Source: Qipengyuania qiaonensis
GTDB taxonomy: Bacteria > Pseudomonadota > Alphaproteobacteria > Sphingomonadales > Sphingomonadaceae
Reading direction: 5' to 3'
Assembly: GCF_019711515.1 (NCBI RefSeq)
Contig: NZ_JAIGNO010000002.1
Span: 310,001-374,000 of the forward strand
DNA: 64,000 bases
The position numbers and the translations under genes are program-made. Under the pieces are notes generated by a model. It worked only from the letters and a program-made list of their open reading frames with translations. It searched no databases and was not told the origin of the DNA. Of the stretch, positions 28,218 to 38,721 are shown piece by piece; position 1 is the stretch's first letter, and each line of letters begins with the position of its first letter.

Positions 28218-31200
28218 TCATTCCGCAGCCTCCATTGCCGCTTCCTCGCGTTCGGTTTCAAGAGCTTTCAGCGCCCGCTGGTAGTCGCGCGGCATCACCT
28301 TGCGGAAATTCTTCAACTCGTTCGCCCAATCGTCGAGCAGCGCCTTCGCCTTGCCCGATCCCGTGTGCAGCAGATGCCGCTCGACCAGCACCTTCAGCCG
28401 TTCCGCGTCGTGGTAGAGCGGATCGCCCATGCCGAAATTCTCGACCGAGATCGGCCGTTGCTGTGGCTTGCCCCAGCTCTTTTCGGCTCCTTCGCCATCG
28501 CCCGGCTGGACGTCCAGCACATCGACCTGCGCTTGGTTGCACAGCTTTTCGAAGCGCCCGTCGGGATCGTAGACATAGGCGATGCCACCGCTCATCCCGG
28601 CGGCGAAATTACGCCCCGTAGGGCCGAGTACGCAGACGACGCCGCCGGTCATGTATTCGCAGCCATGGTCGCCCGTACCTTCGACGACTGCGACGGCACC
28701 CGAATTGCGCACGGCGAAGCGCTCACCGGCGACGCCCTGGAAATAGGCTTCGCCCGCGATGGCTCCGTACAGGACAGTGTTGCCGACGATAATGTTGTCG
28801 CCGGGCAGGCGCGGGGCTTCTTCGGGCTGACGCACGATGATGCGCCCTCCCGAGAGGCCCTTGCCGACATAGTCGTTGGCATCGCCGGTCAGGCTGATGG
28901 TGACGCCATGGGCGAGCCAGGCACCGAAGCTTTGCCCGGCAACGCCGGTGAAGTCGATGCGGATGGTATCGGGCTGCAGGCCCGAATGCCCATAGGCCTC
29001 GGCGATCCGGCCCGACAGCATCGCGCCGACGGTCCGGTTCACATTGCGGATCGTGCGGGTGAGCTGGACCGCCTGCCTGCTTTCGATCGCGGGTTGGCAG
29101 GCCTTGATCAGCTCGACATCCATCGCCGCGGCGAGGCCGTGATCCTGCGTTTCGGTGTGGTAGAGCGCCTGCCCCGGGTCCAGCGGGACGGCGTGGAGGA
29201 TGCGCTTGAGGTCCACCCCATGCGCTTTCCAGTGGCGTTCCACCCTGCGCATGTCGAGCCGGTCAACGCGGCCGACCATTTCCTCGACCGTGCGGAAGCC
29301 CATTTCGGCCATGATCGCCCGCAATTCCTCGGCGACGAAGAAGAAGTAATTGATCACGTGCTCTGGCGTACCGGTGAAGCGTTTGCGCAGCACGGGATCC
29401 TGCGTGGCGACGCCGACCGGGCAGGTGTTGAGATGGCATTTGCGCATCATGATGCAGCCCGCCGCGATCAGCGGTGCGGTGGCGAAGCCAAATTCGTCCG
29501 CCCCCAGCAGAGCACCGATAGCAACGTCGCGCCCGGTGCGCAGGCCGCCGTCGACCTGTACGGCGATGCGGCTGCGCAGATCGTTGAGCAGCAGCGTCTG
29601 CTGCGTTTCGGCAAGGCCGATCTCCCACGGACTGCCGGCATGGGTCAGGCTGGTCAGCGGACTCGCACCCGTGCCGCCTTCATAGCCGGAGATGGTGACA
29701 TGATCCGCCTTGCACTTGGATACGCCTGCAGCGACCGTGCCGACGCCGACCTCGGACACCAGCTTGACCGATATGCGCGCCTCGGGCTGGACGTTCTTCA
29801 GATCGTGGATCAGCTGGGCGAGATCCTCGATCGAATAGATGTCGTGATGCGGCGGGGGCGAGATCAGGCCCACGCCGGGCGTGGCATGGCGCACCGCGCC
29901 GATGCGCTTGTCGACCTTATGGCCCGGCAGTTGGCCACCTTCGCCGGGCTTGGCGCCTTGCGCCATCTTGATCTGGATATCGTCCGAATTGACAAGGTAT
30001 TCGGTGGTCACGCCGAAGCGGCCGCTGGCGACCTGCTTGATCCGGCTGCGCATCGAATCGCCATTGTCGAGCGGGCGGAAGCGCTCTGGCTCCTCGCCGC
30101 CTTCGCCCGTATTCGACCGGCCGCCGAGACGGTTCATGGCGATCGCCAGCGTCGAATGCGCCTCGTGGCTGATCGAACCGAAGCTCATCGCGCCGGTGCT
30201 GAAGCGCTTGACGATCTCGACCGCCGGTTCGACCTCGTCGATATCGATCGGCTGTTCGGCCGGCTTCAATTCCATCAGGCCGCGAATCGTCAGCAGGCGC
30301 TCGGACTGTTCGTTAATGGAGCGGGCGAATTCATCGTAATTCTTCGGATCGTTGCCGCGCACCGCGTGCTGCAATTGCGCAACCGATTGCGGCGTCCAGG
30401 CATGCGCTTCGCCGCGCAGGCGGTACTGGTAGATGCCGCCGACATCGAGCATCCCGGCGTAAAGCGGGTTGTCGCCATAGGCTTGCGCGTGGCGCAGCAC
30501 CGCCTCTTCGGCCACTTCCTTCAGGCCGATGCCCTCGATGGTGGTTGCGGTGCCGGCGAAATAGGCGTCGACGAACTCGGAATTGAGCCCGACCGCGTCG
30601 AAGATCTGCGCGCCGCAATAGGACTGGTAGGTCGAGATGCCCATCTTGGACATGACCTTGAGAATGCCCTTGCCCACGGCCTTGACGTAGTTCTTGGCGA
30701 CGTCGCCCGGTTCCATTTCCGGGAAGCGCGTGGCGCGCAGGGTCTCGATCGTCTCGAGGGCTACATAGGGATTGATGCCTTCGGCGCCATAGCCCGCCAG
30801 CGCGCAGAAATGATGGACTTCGCGCGCCTCGCCCGTCTCGATGACGAGGCCGGTCTGCATGCGCAGGCCCTGCCGCACCAGCTGATGGTGGACGGCGCTG
30901 GTCGCCAGCAATGCGGGCATGGGGATGCGATCCGGTCCCTGATTGCGGTCCGACAGGATCAGGATGTTGGCATCGCCCAGCACCGCTTCGGTCGCGGCCC
31001 AGCACATTTCCTTCAGCGCCATGGCGAGGCCCTCGGCCCCGGTGCTGGCGTCCCAGGTGATGTCGATGGTCGCGGTGCGGAAAGCACCGTCCAGCGCCAC
31101 TTCGACGGAGCGGATTTTCGCCAGATCCTCATTGGTGAGGATCGGCTGCGATACCTCCAACCGCTTGTGCGTACCGCCATCGCGGCCCAGCAGGTTGGGG

Positions 31201-32870
31201 CGTGGGCCGATCATCGACAGCAGGCTCATCACCAGTTCTTCGCGTATCGGGTCGATCGGAGGGTTGGTGACCTGCGCGAAATTCTGCTTGAAATAGTCGT
31301 AGAGCAACCGGCTGCGATCGCTCAGCACGGCGATGGGAGTGTCGGTCCCCATCGACCCGATCGGATCTTCGCCGCCCGCCGCCATCGGCTCGAGGAAACG
31401 CGAAATGTCTTCCTGCGTGTAACCGAAGGCCTGCTGGCGTTCGAGCAGGCTGGTGATCGGCTCCGGCGTGGCAGAAAGATCGGGCTCGATATGGTCGAGA
31501 TCGGCGAGCTTGTATTGCGCCTTCTCGAGCCATGCCTCGTAAGGCTCGGCCGCAGCGAGGTTGGCCTTGAGCTCCTCGTCCTCGACGATGCGGCCTTCAT
31601 CGAGGTCGATGAGCAGCATACGCCCTGGCTGGAGCCGCCATTTGCGGGTGATGTCTTCGTCGCTGAAGGGCAGCACGCCGCTTTCCGACGCCAGCACCAC
31701 GAGATCGTCCTTGGTGGTGCACCACCGGGCCGGGCGCAGGCCGTTGCGATCGAGGCAGGCGCCGATCTGGCGGCCATCGGTGAAGCACACGGCGGCCGGC
31801 CCGTCCCACGGTTCCATCAGCGCGGCGTGATATTCGTAGAAAGCGCGGCGCGCGGGATCCATCAGCGGATTCTTCGCCCAGGCTTCCGGCATCAGCATCA
31901 TCATCGCATGGGCGAGGCTGTAACCGCCGGTCAGCAGCAGTTCGAGCGCATTATCGAGGCAAGCCGTATCCGACTGGCCATGCGGGATCAGCGGCCACAT
32001 CTTGTCGAGATCGGCGCCCAGCAACTCGCTTTCCATAGTCCGGCGCCGCGCTTCCATCCAGTTCACATTGCCGCGAACCGTGTTGATTTCCCCGTTATGC
32101 GCCATGAAGCGATAGGGGTGGGCGAGCCGCCAGCTGGGGAAGGTGTTGGTGCTGAAACGCTGGTGGACGAGGCCGAGCGCGGACACGCAATCGGGATCGC
32201 GCAAGTCGTCGTAAAAGCTGCCGACCTGATGGGCCAGCAGCAGGCCCTTATACACCACGGTGCGGCTGGAGAAGCTCGGGATATAGGCCTGGCTCAGGCC
32301 TTCGATACCGTGCTTGGCCTCGAGCGCCTTCAGCGGGTTGAGCGTCTGCTTGCGGATGACGACCAGCTTGCGCTCGAAGGCGTTCTGGTCGGCGCAATTG
32401 GTACCGCGGGCAATGACACATTGTCTGATGACAGGCATGGAGTCGACCACTGCCTTGCCGAGGCCATCGAGCGTTGTCGGCACATTGCGCCAGCCGATCA
32501 CCCGCTGACCTTCCTTTTCGGCGAACCGTTCAAGCTGTTTGGTGACGAAATCAAGCGCCTCATCCGCACGCGGCAGGAAGCACATGGCGACCCCATAATC
32601 GCCCGGCGGCGGCAGGTCGTGCCCTTCCGCATCGGCCCATTTGCCGATCAGCGGGTCGGGGATCTGCAGCAGGATGCCCGCACCGTCGCCCAGCAGCGGG
32701 TCGGCGCCGACTGCACCGCGATGATCGAGATTGGCAAGAATCTCAAGTGCTTGCGTGACGATGGCATGGCTCTTCGCGCCCTTGATATGCGCGACCATGC
32801 CGACGCCGCAGGCATCGTGCTCGTTACGCGGATCGTAGAGACCCGTGGCGTGGGGCGGCATGCGTCCCAT
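28218..32870 (-). CDS. gltB: glutamate synthase large subunit
   Basis: 1550 aa, usual size. Domains in order: class II glutamine amidotransferase with nucleophile C21 ([11 protein letters not shown]) exposed after propeptide removal, a central domain, the FMN-binding synthase domain with a 3Fe-4S cluster ([15 protein letters not shown]), and the C-terminal GxGxG beta-helix. It makes glutamate from glutamine and 2-oxoglutarate with GltD. The first ATG at 32870 follows AGGAGG; a second ATG three codons later is possible. A 1938-codon frame on the opposite strand is a shadow. The promoter should lie in 32871-33103. Confidence 0.96.
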   Translation of the reverse strand: MGRMPPHATGLYDPRNEHDACGVGMVAHIKGAKSHAIVTQALEILANLDHRGAVGADPLLGDGAGILLQIPDPLIGKWADAEGHDLPPPGDYGVAMCFLPRADEALDFVTKQLERFAEKEGQRVIGWRNVPTTLDGLGKAVVDSMPVIRQCVIARGTNCADQNAFERKLVVIRKQTLNPLKALEAKHGIEGLSQAYIPSFSSRTVVYKGLLLAHQVGSFYDDLRDPDCVSALGLVHQRFSTNTFPSWRLAHPYRFMAHNGEINTVRGNVNWMEARRRTMESELLGADLDKMWPLIPHGQSDTACLDNALELLLTGGYSLAHAMMMLMPEAWAKNPLMDPARRAFYEYHAALMEPWDGPAAVCFTDGRQIGACLDRNGLRPARWCTTKDDLVVLASESGVLPFSDEDITRKWRLQPGRMLLIDLDEGRIVEDEELKANLAAAEPYEAWLEKAQYKLADLDHIEPDLSATPEPITSLLERQQAFGYTQEDISRFLEPMAAGGEDPIGSMGTDTPIAVLSDRSRLLYDYFKQNFAQVTNPPIDPIREELVMSLLSMIGPRPNLLGRDGGTHKRLEVSQPILTNEDLAKIRSVEVALDGAFRTATIDITWDASTGAEGLAMALKEMCWAATEAVLGDANILILSDRNQGPDRIPMPALLATSAVHHQLVRQGLRMQTGLVIETGEAREVHHFCALAGYGAEGINPYVALETIETLRATRFPEMEPGDVAKNYVKAVGKGILKVMSKMGISTYQSYCGAQIFDAVGLNSEFVDAYFAGTATTIEGIGLKEVAEEAVLRHAQAYGDNPLYAGMLDVGGIYQYRLRGEAHAWTPQSVAQLQHAVRGNDPKNYDEFARSINEQSERLLTIRGLMELKPAEQPIDIDEVEPAVEIVKRFSTGAMSFGSISHEAHSTLAIAMNRLGGRSNTGEGGEEPERFRPLDNGDSMRSRIKQVASGRFGVTTEYLVNSDDIQIKMAQGAKPGEGGQLPGHKVDKRIGAVRHATPGVGLISPPPHHDIYSIEDLAQLIHDLKNVQPEARISVKLVSEVGVGTVAAGVSKCKADHVTISGYEGGTGASPLTSLTHAGSPWEIGLAETQQTLLLNDLRSRIAVQVDGGLRTGRDVAIGALLGADEFGFATAPLIAAGCIMMRKCHLNTCPVGVATQDPVLRKRFTGTPEHVINYFFFVAEELRAIMAEMGFRTVEEMVGRVDRLDMRRVERHWKAHGVDLKRILHAVPLDPGQALYHTETQDHGLAAAMDVELIKACQPAIESRQAVQLTRTIRNVNRTVGAMLSGRIAEAYGHSGLQPDTIRIDFTGVAGQSFGAWLAHGVTISLTGDANDYVGKGLSGGRIIVRQPEEAPRLPGDNIIVGNTVLYGAIAGEAYFQGVAGERFAVRNSGAVAVVEGTGDHGCEYMTGGVVCVLGPTGRNFAAGMSGGIAYVYDPDGRFEKLCNQAQVDVLDVQPGDGEGAEKSWGKPQQRPISVENFGMGDPLYHDAERLKVLVERHLLHTGSGKAKALLDDWANELKNFRKVMPRDYQRALKALETEREEAAMEAAE

Positions 32871-33103
32871 TGGCGAAGCGTCCTCCTTCGTGCCCGCCGA
32901 CCGGCCTCGCTGGAAAAGCGGGGCGGCCGGGAACAGGATCAGTCGACACCGCGAGCGGTGTCTGCAAAATTGCGCGAATGGTCGTCATGCCGACAGGAAC
33001 GGTATTTTGCAACTGCGAGGGGCGTAGCAAAATTTCGCGTTCGTCAAGATTTACGCTTTGCGGCGCGATTCCGTAGAGGAAATTCGTATGCTCGAACGCC
33101 GAC
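32871..33103. promoter_or_regulatory. gltB upstream region with three GCAAAAT half-sites
   Basis: 233 bp without a gene, less GC-rich at 32950-33060 than its surroundings. GCAAAAT occurs at 32964-32970 and 33027-33033, and its complement ATTTTGC at 33004-33010, in a 70-bp span. This could be an operator set for the glutamate synthase genes; no regulator is identifiable and I see no clear sigma-54 promoter. Confidence 0.35.
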
Positions 33104-34024
33104 CTATTTGGGCTTGCCGACGCGGTTGAGCTTGTCGAGCGCCTTGCGCAGTTCGGTTTGCGGATCGTCCGCGCCCGGGTTGTGCCGTTGCGCGTCATGG
33201 TCGGTTTCACGACGCAGGAAAGCGATGACCGGGTCGTTATCGTCGGATATCGCCGGTTGGGCCTTGAAGGCTTGGAGCGCCGATTCGAGCCGCTCGGTCA
33301 GCGCATCCAGCGACATGTCGCCAAGCGCTGACGTTGGCACGTCGGGGCGCGATTCCGTCGCATCTTTGGAGATTACTGCCTGGTCGGGGCTCGCAGGCAA
33401 CATCTCGGCCTCCTCGAAAGGCTCGATCCGGAGCATCTCGCGCATTTGGGTCGAGCCCGAGGTCGTCTCGGGCCCCGCCCCATCCCGATCGCCTTCCGGC
33501 GTGGCTACGGCCTCTTCGCTCTCAATCTCCTCGAAAGCGGCATCTTCCGTTTCTACGCGATCCGCCTGCTGCCGCATGGGCTCTTCGAGAGGCTTGTCCG
33601 CGACCGCATGCTTGCCGATCGCCGCGATGCCTTCCTCTTCCAAATCCTCGCGCGGGTTGAAGGGGCGACGCGGTCCGTCTTCCGCCGCGCCGGATGGTTG
33701 GCCATTCTCCCTGTCGTCGAGCCAAAGCTCGCCCCCGGTTTCGGGTTCGTCATCGCTTACCGCTTCGTTTATCGCCGCCACGCGGGCAGCGACGACGAGG
33801 CCAATCAACAGGCCGAGCAGTGCCGCTACACCGGACAGGAGCGCGCGCCGGATCGCCGTATCCGGCAGAATTCCGTCGACTCCAAGCCGTTCCACTAGCG
33901 ACTGGTGCACGGTCGCCGGCATCACGAACAGACCGACCCCCAGCAGCAATGCGAACCATACGCCCACCCCCCATTTGAAGGCTGGGTGATTGCTGATCGG
34001 TGCTATGCGCGTCGTGTCGCTCAT
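33104..34024 (-). CDS. acidic two-helix membrane protein, unknown function
   Basis: 306 aa. Two transmembrane helices at about residues 18-36 (WGVGVWFALLLGVGLFVMP) and 62-84 (ALLSGVAALLGLLIGLVVAARV) are followed by a long, strongly acidic, probably disordered region (about 90-230) rich in Glu, Asp and Pro, and a more ordered C-terminal helix region (LDALTERLESALQAFKAQ). No known family. It is 29 bp downstream of the glycosyltransferase gene on the same strand, so it may share its transcript; a role in polysaccharide export or glycosylation is only a guess from that. Confidence 0.7.
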   Translation of the reverse strand: MSDTTRIAPISNHPAFKWGVGVWFALLLGVGLFVMPATVHQSLVERLGVDGILPDTAIRRALLSGVAALLGLLIGLVVAARVAAINEAVSDDEPETGGELWLDDRENGQPSGAAEDGPRRPFNPREDLEEEGIAAIGKHAVADKPLEEPMRQQADRVETEDAAFEEIESEEAVATPEGDRDGAGPETTSGSTQMREMLRIEPFEEAEMLPASPDQAVISKDATESRPDVPTSALGDMSLDALTERLESALQAFKAQPAISDDNDPVIAFLRRETDHDAQRHNPGADDPQTELRKALDKLNRVGKPK

Positions 34025-34053
34025 CGGTTGATCGGATACTCTACACGGGCGAC

Positions 34054-35271
34054 TCAGGCGGCCGCGGAAGATGCGCGCTCTAGCAGCTTTTGGTAAACGT
34101 CTCGATAACGATCGACATTCCGCGCCCAGTCATGCTTGGCCGCAACATGCCGGCGCCCCGCCTCGCGCATGGCAGGCCAAAGGTTCTGCGTATCGATGAA
34201 ATCCGCCAGCGCCACGGCGATTGCGCGCGGGTCGTCCGGAGGGAAGAGAAGGCCCGTAACGCCATCCGCGATCAATTCCCGGTGGCCGCCAACATTGCTT
34301 GCGGCGACGATGCGCTTTTGCGCCATCGCTTCGAGCGGTTTCAAGGGCGTCACCAGATCGGTGAGGCGCGACTTCTTGCGCGGATAGGCCAGCACATCGA
34401 CAAGCGAGTAGTATCGCTCGACCTCGGAATGCGGCACCCGGCCGGTAAAGACGATTGCCTCTTTCGCCGCCGAGGCGGCAGCCTGCGCGCGCAGGGCATT
34501 TTCCATCGGACCACCCCCCACGAGCAGCAATTGTGCGTCAGGGTGCCGCTCGCGCAACGGAGGCATGGCCGCAATCAGATCGTCGAGCCCCTCGTAATCG
34601 TAGAAGCTGCCGATAAAGCCGATCACCGGACCGTTCCCGATACCGATCGCGGTCGCGAGCGCATCGTCGCGCGCAGGAGGTTCGCCGAAGAGGGTGAGAT
34701 CGACGCCATTGGGCGACAGACCGATCTTGCCGCCGTCATGGCCGCGCCCGATGAGATCGTCGCGCAGGCCTTCGCAGATGGTGAACACCGCATCTGCGCC
34801 GGCCACCACGCGGTTCTCCAGCGCACGGGTAAGGCGGTATTTCATCGAGCCTGCTGTGCCCGCGCCGTTGCCGACCGCCGCGTCTTCCCAGAAGGCGCGG
34901 ATTTCGTAGACGAACGGGAGGCGAAGTCGGCGTGCAGCGCGCAGGCCGGCCATGCCGCACAGCGCGGGCGAATGAGCATGGAGGACATCCGGCTCCCACT
35001 CTGCAGCGACCTTCTCGACGACGCCGCGCAAGCTGTCGATTGCGCGCCATTCGCGCAGGCCCGATGGGCCGGAGACGGGGCCGGGGGTGCGGTGGAAAAT
35101 CAGTCCGTCATGTTCGACCACGCCGCTTTCGCCCTCGTGATAGAGCGGTCCCGTCACGCCGCGCACTTCGACCCCTCCGGCCTGCAGGCTCTTGAGAATG
35201 GCACGTGTGCGAAATGCATAGCCGCTATGCAGCGGCAGGGAATGATCGAGTATGTGCAGGACACGGGTCAT
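34054..35271 (-). CDS. exosortase A-associated glycosyltransferase (GT4 type)
   Basis: 405 aa from ATG 35271 (MTRVLHILDHSLPLHSGYAFRT). The opening DHSLPLHSGYAFRTRAIL and the later AHSPALCGMAGL and PYRKKSRLTDLVTPLKPLEAMA-like segment are characteristic of the glycosyltransferases associated with exosortase A loci; the donor-binding E-x7-E-like PLKPLEAMAQ region is intact. It would transfer a sugar in exopolysaccharide or protein-glycan assembly at the cytosolic membrane face. It diverges from the ligase pair at 35.35 kb. No exosortase gene is in the window. Confidence 0.85.
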   Translation of the reverse strand: MTRVLHILDHSLPLHSGYAFRTRAILKSLQAGGVEVRGVTGPLYHEGESGVVEHDGLIFHRTPGPVSGPSGLREWRAIDSLRGVVEKVAAEWEPDVLHAHSPALCGMAGLRAARRLRLPFVYEIRAFWEDAAVGNGAGTAGSMKYRLTRALENRVVAGADAVFTICEGLRDDLIGRGHDGGKIGLSPNGVDLTLFGEPPARDDALATAIGIGNGPVIGFIGSFYDYEGLDDLIAAMPPLRERHPDAQLLLVGGGPMENALRAQAAASAAKEAIVFTGRVPHSEVERYYSLVDVLAYPRKKSRLTDLVTPLKPLEAMAQKRIVAASNVGGHRELIADGVTGLLFPPDDPRAIAVALADFIDTQNLWPAMREAGRRHVAAKHDWARNVDRYRDVYQKLLERASSAAA

Positions 35272-35351
35272 CGGCTCTGCCCTTTGACACATTACGCTTA
35301 ACGGCGCGTCAACTGCCTTGCATTAGAGGAAGAATTGGAAAGAATCGCGCC

Positions 35352-35537
35352 GTGATCGACTACTTCGCCCTCGCGCTGACCCATGCGCTCATCGTCCTTG
35401 CGTTGGTGCGCATCGTTGCGCGCGACGAACTCGATCGCGAGAACCCTCTGGTCGACAACATTGCCGAACCCGACCAGCCCGCGAAACGCGAGGGCGCCCG
35501 ACCAAAAAATCGACGCAAGGGTGCCGGCAATGCTTGA
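35352..35537 (+). CDS. small membrane protein, 61 aa, upstream of O-glycosylation ligase
   Basis: Begins with GTG at 35352 after a GGAAAGA-like site and ends overlapping the ligase start by eight bases. The N-terminal 22 residues (IDYFALALTHALIVLALVRIV) form one membrane helix; the tail is charged and basic (PKNRRKGAGNA). Too small for a family assignment. The overlap implies translational coupling to the ligase, and codon usage resembles its neighbours. It may be a small accessory subunit; that is inference. Confidence 0.65.
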   Translation: MIDYFALALTHALIVLALVRIVARDELDRENPLVDNIAEPDQPAKREGARPKNRRKGAGNA

Positions 35538-36912
35538 TGCTGCGCTGTTCCTGACCGTGATGGGCATGTTTCTGCTCGGCCTCAGGCGCCCGTTCATATG
35601 GGTTCTGGCCTACCTTTATATCGACATACTCGCACCGCAGAAAATCGGCTGGACACTCACGCCGATGCTGCCGATCTCGTTGATCGCATTCCTGCTCGCC
35701 TTTGCCGGATGGGCGATCTCCGACCCCAAGGCAGAGACGAAGTTCACCCTTCGGCAGGGCATTTTGTGTGCGTTGCTGGTGTACTGTTTCATGACACTGC
35801 AATGGGCCGATTTCCCGGAAGACGCCGCGCGGAAGTGGGAATGGGTGTGGAAGGCGCTGGTCTTTGCGATCTTTCTGCCGGTAACGCTGATTACCCGCCT
35901 TCGCATCGAAGCGGCGGCTCTGATACTGGTGCTGACCGCGGGCGCCATCATCATCTCGGCGGGGATGAAAACCGCGCTTGGCGGTGGCGGTTACGAGAAC
36001 CTCTATCTCTTCGTGAACGACAATTCCAACATCTACGAAAGTTCGACCCTGGCCACGGTATCGATCGCGCTCATCCCGATAATTCTGTGGTTTACCCGGC
36101 ACGGCACGATCTTCCGGCCGGACTGGCGCGTAAAGACCTTTGCCGGGCTGCTGATCTTTTCCTGTTTGTTGATTCCGATCGGGACCGAGGCACGCACCGG
36201 ACTGTTGTGCATTGGCGTCCTCGGCGTCCTGATGCTGCGCGATGTCAAGAACCGGCTCATGTATTTGCTGGCTGCCGGCGCCCTCGGCCTGATGGCCCTG
36301 CCGTTCCTCCCGGCCAGTTACTACGAGCGCATGGCGACGCTGGGGGCAGTGGATTCCGACCAGTCTGCTTCCACCCGCATGCAGGTCTGGATGTGGACGC
36401 TGGATTATGCCGCGGAAAATCCGCTTGGCGGCGGGTTCGACGCCTATCGGTCGAATAGCTTCACCTATCAGATGCCAGTGACGCGTGAAGAAGGCGGAGC
36501 GCTGGTCACCGAGATTCAGGAGGTGACCGATTCGGGCCGCGCCTTCCACTCGTCCTTCTTCGAGATGCTGGGCGAGCAGGGTTGGCCGGGGCTGATCCTC
36601 TGGCTCAGCCTGCATGCGCTCGGTCTGGTGCAAATGGAAGCCATCCGCAGACGATGGCGCGACCGAGAGAATCTTGCCGAGCAATGGCAGGCCCCTCTGG
36701 CGAGTGCGTTGCAGTTTTCGAATATCATCTATCTGGTCGGTGCAGCCTTTCAGGGTATCGCTTACCAGCCGGTATTTCTGATGCTGATCGGGTTTCAGAT
36801 CGGGCTGTCGACCTATTGCCGCAAGCGTGATTCGGCGAGGGTCGAAGCCGAGCGGAAGGCATTGCGCGAGGCCCGCCGCATGGCAGCCTCGGCCAAGCCC
36901 GCCATGCCGTAA
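35530..36912 (+). CDS. putative O-glycosylation ligase, exosortase A system-associated
   Basis: 460-aa polytopic inner-membrane protein with roughly ten hydrophobic segments and a large periplasmic loop near residues 275-370, the Wzy/WaaL topology. The N-terminus (FLLGLRRPFIWVLAYLYIDI) and the segment ending in FHSSFFEMLGEQGWPGLILW match the exosortase A-associated ligase family. It should polymerise or ligate a lipid-linked glycan at the periplasmic face. ATG 35530 lies inside the end of the 61-aa gene. With the divergent glycosyltransferase it forms a partial exosortase-associated locus. Confidence 0.85.
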   Translation: MLDAALFLTVMGMFLLGLRRPFIWVLAYLYIDILAPQKIGWTLTPMLPISLIAFLLAFAGWAISDPKAETKFTLRQGILCALLVYCFMTLQWADFPEDAARKWEWVWKALVFAIFLPVTLITRLRIEAAALILVLTAGAIIISAGMKTALGGGGYENLYLFVNDNSNIYESSTLATVSIALIPIILWFTRHGTIFRPDWRVKTFAGLLIFSCLLIPIGTEARTGLLCIGVLGVLMLRDVKNRLMYLLAAGALGLMALPFLPASYYERMATLGAVDSDQSASTRMQVWMWTLDYAAENPLGGGFDAYRSNSFTYQMPVTREEGGALVTEIQEVTDSGRAFHSSFFEMLGEQGWPGLILWLSLHALGLVQMEAIRRRWRDRENLAEQWQAPLASALQFSNIIYLVGAAFQGIAYQPVFLMLIGFQIGLSTYCRKRDSARVEAERKALREARRMAASAKPAMP

Positions 36913-37021
36913 CGGGACAACTCGCGCGGTTGCGCACCGTTTCTCCATGCGCCATGACTCGCGCCGCTAGCGCGGCCGGAGTCGCGCGAATCCGCAAGTT
37001 TTCAAGAGAGGAGAGGCGCGC

Positions 37022-37471
37022 ATGAGCCCGCAGGAACTGGCAGAGAAGGTCGGCGAGAACATCGGCACGAGCGAATGGGTCGAGATGAGCCAGGAACGCA
37101 TCAACCAGTTCGCCGATGCTACCGGCGACCACCAGTTCATCCATATCAATGAAGAAGCCGCAAAGATGACGCCGTTCGGCGGAACCATCGCACACGGCTT
37201 CCTCACGCTGTCGATGATCCCTTATCTGGGCGCCAATTCGGATACGCCCAAACTCGACGGCGTGAAGATGGGCGTGAACTACGGCGGCAACAAGACGCGC
37301 TTCATTTCGCCGGTCCGTAGCGGCAAGCGTATCCGCGGCCATTGGAAGCTGCTCGAAATGATCGAGAAGCGCCCCGGCCAGTGGCAACAGACCTGCGAGA
37401 TTACCATGGAGATCGAAGACGAGGAAAAGCCCGCCCTGATCTGCGAATGGATCACCCAGATTTTCGTCTGA
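37022..37471 (+). CDS. MaoC family dehydratase (R-specific enoyl-CoA hydratase-like)
   Basis: 149-aa single hot-dog protein. The hydratase motif is FADATGDHQFIHINEEAA, with the catalytic Asp and His of the MaoC/PhaJ family, followed by GGTIAHGFLTLSM. It hydrates trans-2-enoyl-CoA to (R)-3-hydroxyacyl-CoA, which can feed PHA synthesis, or acts as a NodN-like hydratase. AGAGGAGAGG lies just before the ATG. It is 54 bp upstream of the thiolase gene on the same strand. Confidence 0.9.
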   Translation: MSPQELAEKVGENIGTSEWVEMSQERINQFADATGDHQFIHINEEAAKMTPFGGTIAHGFLTLSMIPYLGANSDTPKLDGVKMGVNYGGNKTRFISPVRSGKRIRGHWKLLEMIEKRPGQWQQTCEITMEIEDEEKPALICEWITQIFV

Positions 37472-37525
37472 TTTCCCCCTCCTCCCCGGCGAGGATCAGG
37501 CATTCTAGCAACCAAGGAAATACCC

Positions 37526-38704
37526 ATGCGTGACGCAGTCATCGTCTCCACCGCCCGCACCGCCATCGGTCGCGCCTACAAGGGCGGGTTCAACGACACC
37601 AAGGGCCCGACGCTCGGCGCCTATTCGCTCAAGCCCGCGATCGAGCGCGCCGGCATCGACGCCGGCGAGATCGACGATGTTCTGTGGGGGAGCGCACTCC
37701 AGCAGGGCACGCAGGCCGGCAATCTCGCCCGCCAGGTCGCGCTGCGCGCCGGTTGCCCCGTCTCGGTAAGCGGCATGACCATCGACCGGCAGTGCTCGTC
37801 GGGCCTGATGAGCATCGCTACAGCTGCCAAGCAGATCACAACCGACCGCATGGATGTTGTAGCGGCAGGGGGTCAGGAATCGATCAGCCTTGTGCAAACC
37901 AAGGACATGCGTGTGATGCCCGATCCCGAGCTGATCGCCATGCACGGCGCGATCTACATGCCGATGCTGCAGACCGCGGAAACGGTCGCGCAGCGCTACG
38001 GCATCAGCCGCGAGGCGCAGGACGAATACGCCTTGTCGAGCCAGCAGCGCACCGCCGCTGCGCAGGAAGCGGGCAAGTTCGATGACGAGATCGTCCCTGT
38101 GAGCACCACGCACAAGGTGCAGAACAAGGAAACCGGCGAGATCTCCGACGTCGAGATCACCATCGCCAAGGACGAAGGAAATCGTCCCTCGACCACGCTC
38201 GAAGGCCTGACCGCGCTCCAGCCGGTGATGGGCCCGGGCACCACGATCACCGCGGGCAATGCCTCGCAGCTTTCGGACGGCTCTTCTGCCGCGGTCCTGA
38301 TGGAAGCCAAAGTCGCCGAAAAGAAGGGCCTCGAGCCGCTCGGCCGTTATGTCGGCATGGCGGTCGCCGGCACCGAACCCGACGAAATGGGCATCGGTCC
38401 CGTCTTCGCCATCCCCAAGCTGCTCGAACGCTTCGATCTCAAGATCGACGACATCGGCCTGTGGGAGCTGAACGAGGCTTTTGCCGTGCAGGTGCTCTAC
38501 TGCCGCGACAAGCTTGGCATTCCGGGCGATCTGCTCAACGTCAATGGCGGCTCGATCTCGATCGGCCATCCCTACGGCATGACCGGCGCTCGCTGCGTCG
38601 GCCATGCGCTGATCGAAGGCAAGCGTCGCGGCGCGAAATACGGCGTCGTGACCATGTGCGTCGGCGGCGGCATGGGCGCAGCGGGACTGTTCGAGATTTT
38701 CTAG
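37526..38704 (+). CDS. acetyl-CoA C-acyltransferase (thiolase)
   Basis: 392 aa. The acylated cysteine is C90 ([10 protein letters not shown]), the His is in [10 protein letters not shown], and the second Cys is in [10 protein letters not shown]; all three catalytic residues are present. Either a degradative 3-ketoacyl-CoA thiolase or an acetoacetyl-CoA thiolase is possible. AAGGA lies eight bases before the ATG. Paired with the MaoC gene it suggests fatty-acyl turnover or PHA supply. It is a different subfamily from the 410-aa thiolase at 50.9 kb. Confidence 0.93.
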   Translation: MRDAVIVSTARTAIGRAYKGGFNDTKGPTLGAYSLKPAIERAGIDAGEIDDVLWGSALQQGTQAGNLARQVALRAGCPVSVSGMTIDRQCSSGLMSIATAAKQITTDRMDVVAAGGQESISLVQTKDMRVMPDPELIAMHGAIYMPMLQTAETVAQRYGISREAQDEYALSSQQRTAAAQEAGKFDDEIVPVSTTHKVQNKETGEISDVEITIAKDEGNRPSTTLEGLTALQPVMGPGTTITAGNASQLSDGSSAAVLMEAKVAEKKGLEPLGRYVGMAVAGTEPDEMGIGPVFAIPKLLERFDLKIDDIGLWELNEAFAVQVLYCRDKLGIPGDLLNVNGGSISIGHPYGMTGARCVGHALIEGKRRGAKYGVVTMCVGGGMGAAGLFEIF

Positions 38705-38721
38705 GCACAGGAGTTTTTGCG

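Noticed and set aside
28173..33989. 1938-codon plus-strand open frame opposite gltB
   Set aside because: Shadow of a GC-rich gene with strong codon bias; the translated sequence is His/Arg/Asp-rich without domains, while the minus strand is full-length GltB.
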